Source of the DNA: Diabrotica undecimpunctata
Taxonomy: Eukaryota; Arthropoda; Insecta; Coleoptera; Chrysomelidae
Direction: 5' to 3'
Assembly (NCBI RefSeq): GCF_040954645.1
Contig: NC_092803.1
Coordinates: forward strand, 7,813,230 to 7,877,229
Length of the DNA: 64,000 nt
In this document: positions 58,841 to 64,000 of the stretch, in pieces
How the letters are laid out: every line of letters begins with the position of its first letter
How positions within the stretch are numbered: position 1 is the first letter of the stretch
Notes under the pieces: generated by a model
The model's database searches: none
What the model saw: the letters and a program-made list of their open reading frames with translations, nothing else
Told to the model about the DNA's origin: nothing
Translations under genes and position numbers: made by a program

Positions 58841-60780
58841 GTCAATAACATACTGAGAATACATAATTTATTTTCTTGAATAACAGAAATACAAATACTT
58901 ACCATGTTGGGATAGTATCATGAGGTTTTTCCTCATGATTTATTATGGAATCTTTTAAAGACAAATCATGTGCTATGATCTTTTTTAACTGGTGACTCTC
59001 CAAGTTAAGGTTGATTTCATGTAATCAAATGAAGTATCTTACAATAAAGTACTTACATATGTCAAAAAATAGTATAAAATAACAATTAACATATTAAAAA
59101 CATAAGACATAATATAAAATAATGCATATATTAGTAAGACAAACATTACACAGAACATTATACTCTGGGTTCCCCGGTATACACAAAATAGGATTCTGGA
59201 TTCATCAATACACAAGCCAGTTCCAAACATTAAAGTTAAAATTTAAGAATTCATCACTTGAAAACTGCTTCCCCTTCAACCAATGGTCTCTTTGCTTCAC
59301 CACAATGCTCAAAGATATCATTAGGCTAATTTCCATTTTTAAATGATAGAAATAACTCGTCTTAAACCAAACTAAACATGCAAAAGCAATGGTAAACATT
59401 AGACTGTTATGTTTATGTTTATACCATTTATATCGGCTATGACACTGCAATCGACCTGCCCTCTACATACGAATTAGAATCTTGTTATACGAAAATGACA
59501 TTTTATTTAATTTTTGTTAATTTCTGCGATTATTTCTTCTAGGCCCATAAATAACGTGTATTTCGAGCCCATTCCCAATAAACATAAATCACATAATAAA
59601 ATGAACCGTCGAGAAACCAATTTCGATTTTATGTTCTTTCAATATTTGACATAAATCTTTTTTTAGTATGATTATATATGTCGCTGTAAAAGTCAGACGA
59701 TGGTGTAGTTTAGTTTTTTCGGCAGTGTCGCTGAAAGTCTCAAATTTTTACAAAAACGTAATAAATTTCACTGAGATTGAGAAACAAAGTGTCGTTAAAA
59801 TTATTTTAAATACCTGAAATATTACCTTTAATGTAGAAAATGGATTTAAGCTTTTTTTTGTATAAAAAATCCTAATATAGTAGTGGATGGATTGCGTATT
59901 TACGCAGCAACCAAAAAGCATATTTCAAATGGGAGAAATGGTTACGGTTAGTATAGGTACTTCAAAATAATTCTGTAGATGGCGACTGCGTAAACTTTAT
60001 TATATTATTTATAGTTTTCTACATTATTTAAATTAAAAATTTGACTCTAATATTTGATAATAATGTTTATAGTTATAAAAAGATTCATTTGTTAAACGGC
60101 ATTAAATAAATTTAATTTAAGTTAAACTAATATTTTATTTTCTACAAAAAAAATATGGTGCATGAGCAGGATTTGATCTCTAATTTTATAAATTGCCTAA
60201 ATATAGTTATAATTTTAAGTGTAAGTATTCCCAGCCCCACTCTTTCATATTTATACCAGAAGCAGTAGAAGTTTGTTGTCCAGTGATGGTGCGGCGGAAC
60301 ATGAGCGTTCCTTGGTGTTGAGGTAGCAGAAGTACAGTTTCCTCACAGCATATTTCAAAAAATATCACGCCCTTTGTTGTGAATCGCACAATTCTAAAGT
60401 AGAGACTATGATTTTTTGAGATTTTTAGATTTAGGAAATATATTATTGAAAATGTACAAACAGTAACATATTTTAAGGCGGTTAGTATAAATGGACGCAA
60501 ATATTCGATGTATTAAACCGACATTTTTATGATTTATGCTGACTACTGACTGCCAAAACAGTATTTAATTGCAGACAAAATGAAATAGGTCAGCTTCTCA
60601 TATGTACATTTGACAGGTGTCAGATCAAACATCAAATTGCGGTTTGCGTAAATGTCACATCACACCCACTGGCACTGTAAACATCAAATTCGCAGCATTT
60701 ATAACACAGTTATCATCCGTCCGTCGTCACCTTAGCCACAGCGTGTTCCACAGCAGAAAAGTGTAAACTGGATTGTGTGG
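58841..60780. other. no gene seen, about 1.9 kb
   Basis: AT-rich with no recognisable protein. The minus-strand frames at 59205-59450 and 60207-60500 have no signature. Confidence 0.5.
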
Positions 60781-60877
60781 ATGGATCTCGGTCCCCTCGA
60801 TAGTGAAAACTACCGTCAGCAGATGCTTCGATGGTTCATTGTCCTTGACAAGGTTACGCCTAAAAATAACTCTATAG
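60781..60877 (+). CDS. possible first coding exon, unknown protein
   Basis: ATG 60781 (TGTGTGGATGG context) starts MDLGPLDSENYRQQMLRWFI then VLDKVTPKNNSIG, and the frame meets GGTAAAAT at 60877, a usable splice donor. The stretch from about 60710 is less AT-rich than its surroundings and resembles a 5' UTR. There is no transposon signature and no recognised family. A 33-codon frame can arise by chance. Confidence 0.3.
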
Positions 60878-62044
60878 GTAAAATTGTTGTGAGTCAACTG
60901 TTGGGGAAATGATTAGATAGGAAAAAATCATGTAAATAAAATCTACGGATCGATAAGGTGAAGTGCAATGAGTTGTTTACATTACGATAATGATTGATAT
61001 GGGTAGTTTATCTATCGTTATTTTATTTGTATTGAAGTTTTTATTTAACAGGTATATTTTCTATACAAATGTATTTGAAATAACTATAAAATCTACTTCA
61101 CTATATTAGTTTACTAGATAAGATTTATATGCCAACGTGAGAAACAAATACAAAGAGAATAAATAATGTAATACTGGGTTGGTAGAGTATACACACCATT
61201 ATCGTCATTCTTTTTGACTTTATTCATATGCGTGATTGCCTATTGGATTAGCTAATTCCATTTCTCAAGAATATCACATATACCTTACATTTAGTTGTAT
61301 TACAACAAATATTTTTTATTTACTGTCGAAGATAAGTATTACAAAGGTGATTATACAAAGCGACAATAATAAAGAAGAACCAAAAGAACCAATATTTACC
61401 ATCGCAGGCCGTGAATAAATTTTCCGGATACAGGTAACCACATTTTGTTAGGGATGTGAAAACGCATTAATAACAAAGAAATTGTTGATCCTTGTTGATA
61501 AAGGCACACAAAATGAATGCAATCAGACATAAAATATATTAATTATATTGAACTGAATACAAATATTAATAAAAGCAAATCAAAGGTAGAATCAGGAATA
61601 ATATTAATAATAATGGAATTAATGTAATTATTAAAAGCAGATGAAATAGAATCAGTAGTGCACATCGTCGTTCAGATCACCTAAAAAACTTCCCATAGTA
61701 GAAAATATAACTTTTAAAGTTGTATTTTTTTATCTGAAATGTGGGTAGTTCCAGGAAATGAATTATTTGTGACAGTAAATAAACTTGAAAAAAATAAAGT
61801 TATATTTTTTTCGAAAAAAAAAGTGAGTTACAAGTTTTTTAAATTTAAATAGTATTTAATTTCAGGTCTTACGAGGCTCTGGTAGCATATTTTCAGCTCT
61901 CTTATACCTTTTTTACACACAAAGAACAATATTGCAGAAGAAAAACAAAATGTTTATTCTTCAAAGAAATGAAACAAACATGTAACATAAGCATTCTGAT
62001 ATAAAGTAAAATAAACACAACTATTTTCCATATTTTGAAAACAA
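60878..62044. other. no gene seen
   Basis: AT-rich. A plus-strand frame at 61236-61418 is unassigned. Confidence 0.5.
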
Positions 62045-62327
62045 AAAAAAATAGTGCTTCAACGAGTCATAAAAACCATGATAATCTGGGTGGATAAAAC
62101 GGTTTTAAGAGACTGCAGGTGATTAAATTTGTCTTCTGTAATGGGTAAATAGTCATGATACATTTTTCTTGCGCTTCCTGCATTATTCGCATTTTTGCGA
62201 ACTGATAAAAACTGCCACTCCTCGTCAAAGTTTAGTTTGAATTGGACAGGCAAATCTGTGGAATATCTTAGAGCCCTCAGATTATTTACGCATGAATCTC
62301 TTACTTTTTTTTTTCCTGGATGAATGG

Positions 62328-62340
62328 ATGAATAATGCTT
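62328..62340. repeat. 13-bp TSD, left copy
   Basis: ATGAATAATGCTT is repeated exactly at 62947-62959. Removing one copy and the 606 bp between restores the frame ...SEIKHYSSIHPG... in the interrupted gene. Confidence 0.95.
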
Positions 62341-62451
62341 CCACAAGGAATCTACGTTCCTGTATTTGGCTGTATACCATATATTAAAAAAAAATTTATT
62401 AAAAATCCTTTGTAAAAGGTATATATTTTTAAAAACCCAAATGGGCTGTTA

Positions 62452-62496
62452 TAGACAAAACGTTTTCGGAATCCATTATTCCATCATCAGTGTCTA
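62452..62496 (-). ncRNA. hammerhead-like ribozyme, left arm
   Basis: Exact mirror copy of 62850-62894, read on the minus strand. Confidence 0.7.
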
Positions 62497-62849
62497 GGTG
62501 CACATGAATGTAGCCACTAAATACATGGGTAAAAACCCGTTAACAAAAATTTAGTTACATTTGTTTTACATTATATTATATAAATTGCTAGGATGCTAAA
62601 GTTACCGTTGGATTAGGTAACATGGCGACATATGACTCCACGTTGAAGTTGCAAGTCCTGAGACGGTAGGACGGCAAAACCGTCTCAGGACTTGCAACTT
62701 CAACGTGGAGTCATATGTCGCCATGTTACCTAATCCAACGGTAACTTTAGCATCCTAGCAATTTATATAATATAATGTAAAACAAATGTAACTAAATTTT
62801 TGTTAACGGGTTTTTACCCATGTATTTAGTGGCTACATTCATGTGCACC

Positions 62850-62894
62850 TAGACACTGATGATGGAATAATGGATTCCGAAAACGTTTTGTCTA
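62850..62894 (+). ncRNA. hammerhead-like ribozyme, right arm
   Basis: Stem I TAGACA (62850-62855) pairs perfectly with TGTCTA (62889-62894). Core CTGATGA is at 62856-62862. Stem II GGAAT-AATGG-ATTCC spans 62864-62878, then GAA (62879-62881), self-complementary stem III AACGTT (62882-62887) and cleavage-site T (62888). The one departure from the consensus is an extra T (62863) between the core and stem II. The short palindromic stem III again implies dimer- or tandem-assisted cleavage. Activity is not proven. Confidence 0.72.
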
Positions 62895-62946
62895 TAACAG
62901 CCCATTTGGGTTTTTAAAAATATATACCTTTTACAAAGGATTTTTA

Positions 62947-62959
62947 ATGAATAATGCTT
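62947..62959. repeat. 13-bp TSD, right copy
   Basis: Partner of 62328-62340. Confidence 0.95.
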
Positions 62960-64000
62960 AATTTCGGAAAAGTCATTAAAAAATTGGTGATCAATGTATT
63001 TAACTTTGTATGGATTTTTGGAATTTTTACGGGTCTCTTTAATTATTTCCACATAATTGGATGGTGAATAAATGCATTTATTTTTTTTCTTTATTTCAAT
63101 GGTAGAGTGCACACTATCGCACTCCATTTGCGAGTGACCCTTAATTAAATATTTCTGTATAATTACCGTATCATTTTCGTTGCAGAAATGCTGAAATGCG
63201 TTAGCCAATGCCACGTTGTCATTTTGTGCAGAACATCCATCGCTATAAAAAATTTTTGGTTTGTTCGTTTCTTGGGCTTCTAACTCTTCATTTAAAAAAT
63301 CAATTATACAAGATGTAAAGGAGTTGGCATCCGTTTTGCTCTCTTCCTCATGCCATACATAAAAAACTACTTTATTATTTGTTAAATGGTGAAGTTATGG
63401 CATGCTACTTTCTGTTTAAAGTATACTATGCCTGCTGTGATGACAGGGACAAGTTGGACCGCTTGTACATCCATCGTAAATACGCACACTTTTCCTTCCA
63501 ACGCATCCTCTTTATCCTTGATTTTTTCCTTTCTAGCGTGATCTTTTTGGTTAATGTGCGATTCATAATCTTCTTGCTTACATTTCCCAGTTTATGCGAA
63601 AAACATAAATCACACTGGTCCTTCTTTGGATGATACACATCAATGTTTGTGTTTTTCATTTCTTTTAAGAAAACATCATATCCGACAGCAGATTGTGGTT
63701 TATAATTTTTGTAGACATCATACACTTCCTTATATGATTGAAAAGTTGTTTCTAAATAAAGTTTAAGTTTCCGTGATGAACGGCAATAATGGGAGGGCAT
63801 CTTTGGCAGTATTTCAAGGAATGCTTTAACTTTGTTTCTGCATTAAATATTGACAGGATTAATCTTGGTAGGAAAAGTAGTAGTAGTTACTTTTGGGATA
63901 CTAGAGTCACAACTAGTTTTCACCCAATTTTGAACACTCGATTCACCCAATCCTAATGTGGAGAGAAACATTTTCTTGCAAACCGGAATTACGGTATTAT

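Larger units (their letters stand above)
62341..62946. mobile_element. foldback insertion with identical 267-bp arms and hammerhead-like motifs
   Basis: Arms 62400-62666 and 62680-62946 are reverse complements with no mismatch that I can find, around a 13-bp spacer. Between the left TSD and the left arm is a 59-bp single-copy segment ending in an A-run (62386-62394), so the element is asymmetric. A 13-bp TSD is longer than for most cut-and-paste elements and fits target-primed reverse transcription (LINE or Penelope type). Each arm carries one hammerhead-like fold. No protein is encoded. Confidence 0.92.
62045..64000 (-). pseudogene. DDE-type transposase-like gene, interrupted and frameshifted
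   Basis: Minus strand, N-terminus beyond the window. Blocks in order: VCKKMFLSTLGLGESSVQNW (about 63985-63925), LPKMPSHYCRSSRKLKLYLE, PKKDQCDLCFSHKLGNVSKK, KVACHNFTI then VFYVWHEEESKTDANSF, KIFYSDGCSAQNDNVALANA (likely catalytic Asp), QKYLIKGHSQMECDSVHSTI, SPSNYVEIIKETRKN, FFNDFSEIKHYS. The frame is then cut by the 606-bp insertion and resumes with SSIHPGKKKVRD, FKLNFDEEWQFL, EDKFNHLQSLK, and a shifted IHPDYHGFYDSLKHYF. I know this arrangement as a repetitive 'uncharacterized protein' family in insects, but cannot name the superfamily. Frameshifts near 63395 and 62095 and stops show decay independent of the insertion. Confidence 0.78.

Noticed and set aside
60150..60185. TGGTGCATGAGCAGGATTTGAT resembling the complement of a tRNA 3' end
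   Set aside because: No T-stem pairing, no A box and no cloverleaf can be built upstream; at most a very old tRNA-derived scrap.
62400..62946. Possibility that the perfect palindrome is a fold-back sequencing or assembly artefact
   Set aside because: The exact 13-bp target duplication and the restored reading frame are hard to explain by artefact, though long reads are still needed to exclude it.
1..64000. Search for CRISPR arrays, bacterial operons, rRNA or riboswitches
   Set aside because: No regularly spaced repeats of that type, and the content is plainly eukaryotic transposon-rich DNA.

Overview
The window is AT-rich eukaryotic DNA with almost no host coding sequence. Its transposon families (piggyBac, pogo, Tc1-like, PIF/Harbinger, hAT, FLYWCH-type MULE, RTE-, R1- and Jockey/I-like LINEs, a Penelope-like fragment and a solo LTR) point to a transposon-rich insect. 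I cannot name the order or species, and nothing suggests a bacterial, organellar or viral genome.

Layout. 1-1.2 kb: broken piggyBac transposase running off the left edge. 2.4-3.5 kb: LINE and Harbinger-like scraps. 4.44-7.42 kb: pogo-like element with perfect TIRs, TA target and a nearly intact transposase. 8.0-8.25 kb: foldback element carrying a canonical hammerhead ribozyme motif. 8.6-9.3 kb: Jockey-type gag. 9.49-9.77 kb: solo LTR with a 4-bp TSD. 10.96-13.87 kb: decayed Harbinger. 16.8-21.8 kb: nest of pogo remnants around a Tc1-like element. 21.9-24.0 kb: RTE-like LINE. 24.6-26.3 kb: LINE copy containing only ORF1. 26.9-27.6 kb: best candidate host-gene exon (secreted protein, first coding exon with splice donor). 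28.25-31.06 kb and 44.01-46.92 kb: two copies of one hAT family with different 8-bp TSDs. 32.2-34.0 kb: MULE and R1-like LINE fragments. 35.55-37.42 kb: MULE with FLYWCH finger, 9-bp TSD and one in-frame stop. 38.5-43.3 kb: LINE tails, a second Tc1-like transposase and a LINE with RNase H. 48.9-56.6 kb: several LINE 3' ends, a mariner-like remnant and a Penelope-like GIY-YIG fragment. 58.6-60.9 kb: a hairpin, a THAP-like fragment and a weak candidate first exon. 62.0-64.0 kb: a decayed DDE-type gene split by a 606-bp insertion made of two identical 267-bp inverted arms, each with a hammerhead-like motif.

The most unusual signal is the pair of unrelated-looking foldback elements (8.0 kb and 62.4 kb) whose arms carry type I hammerhead ribozyme folds. 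Both have a short self-complementary helix III, the form known from Penelope-like elements and metazoan retrozymes. The 62.4-kb copy has perfect arms and a clean 13-bp target duplication inside a recognisable reading frame, so it looks recent. Most protein-coding elements are inactivated by one or a few small lesions, each recorded below.
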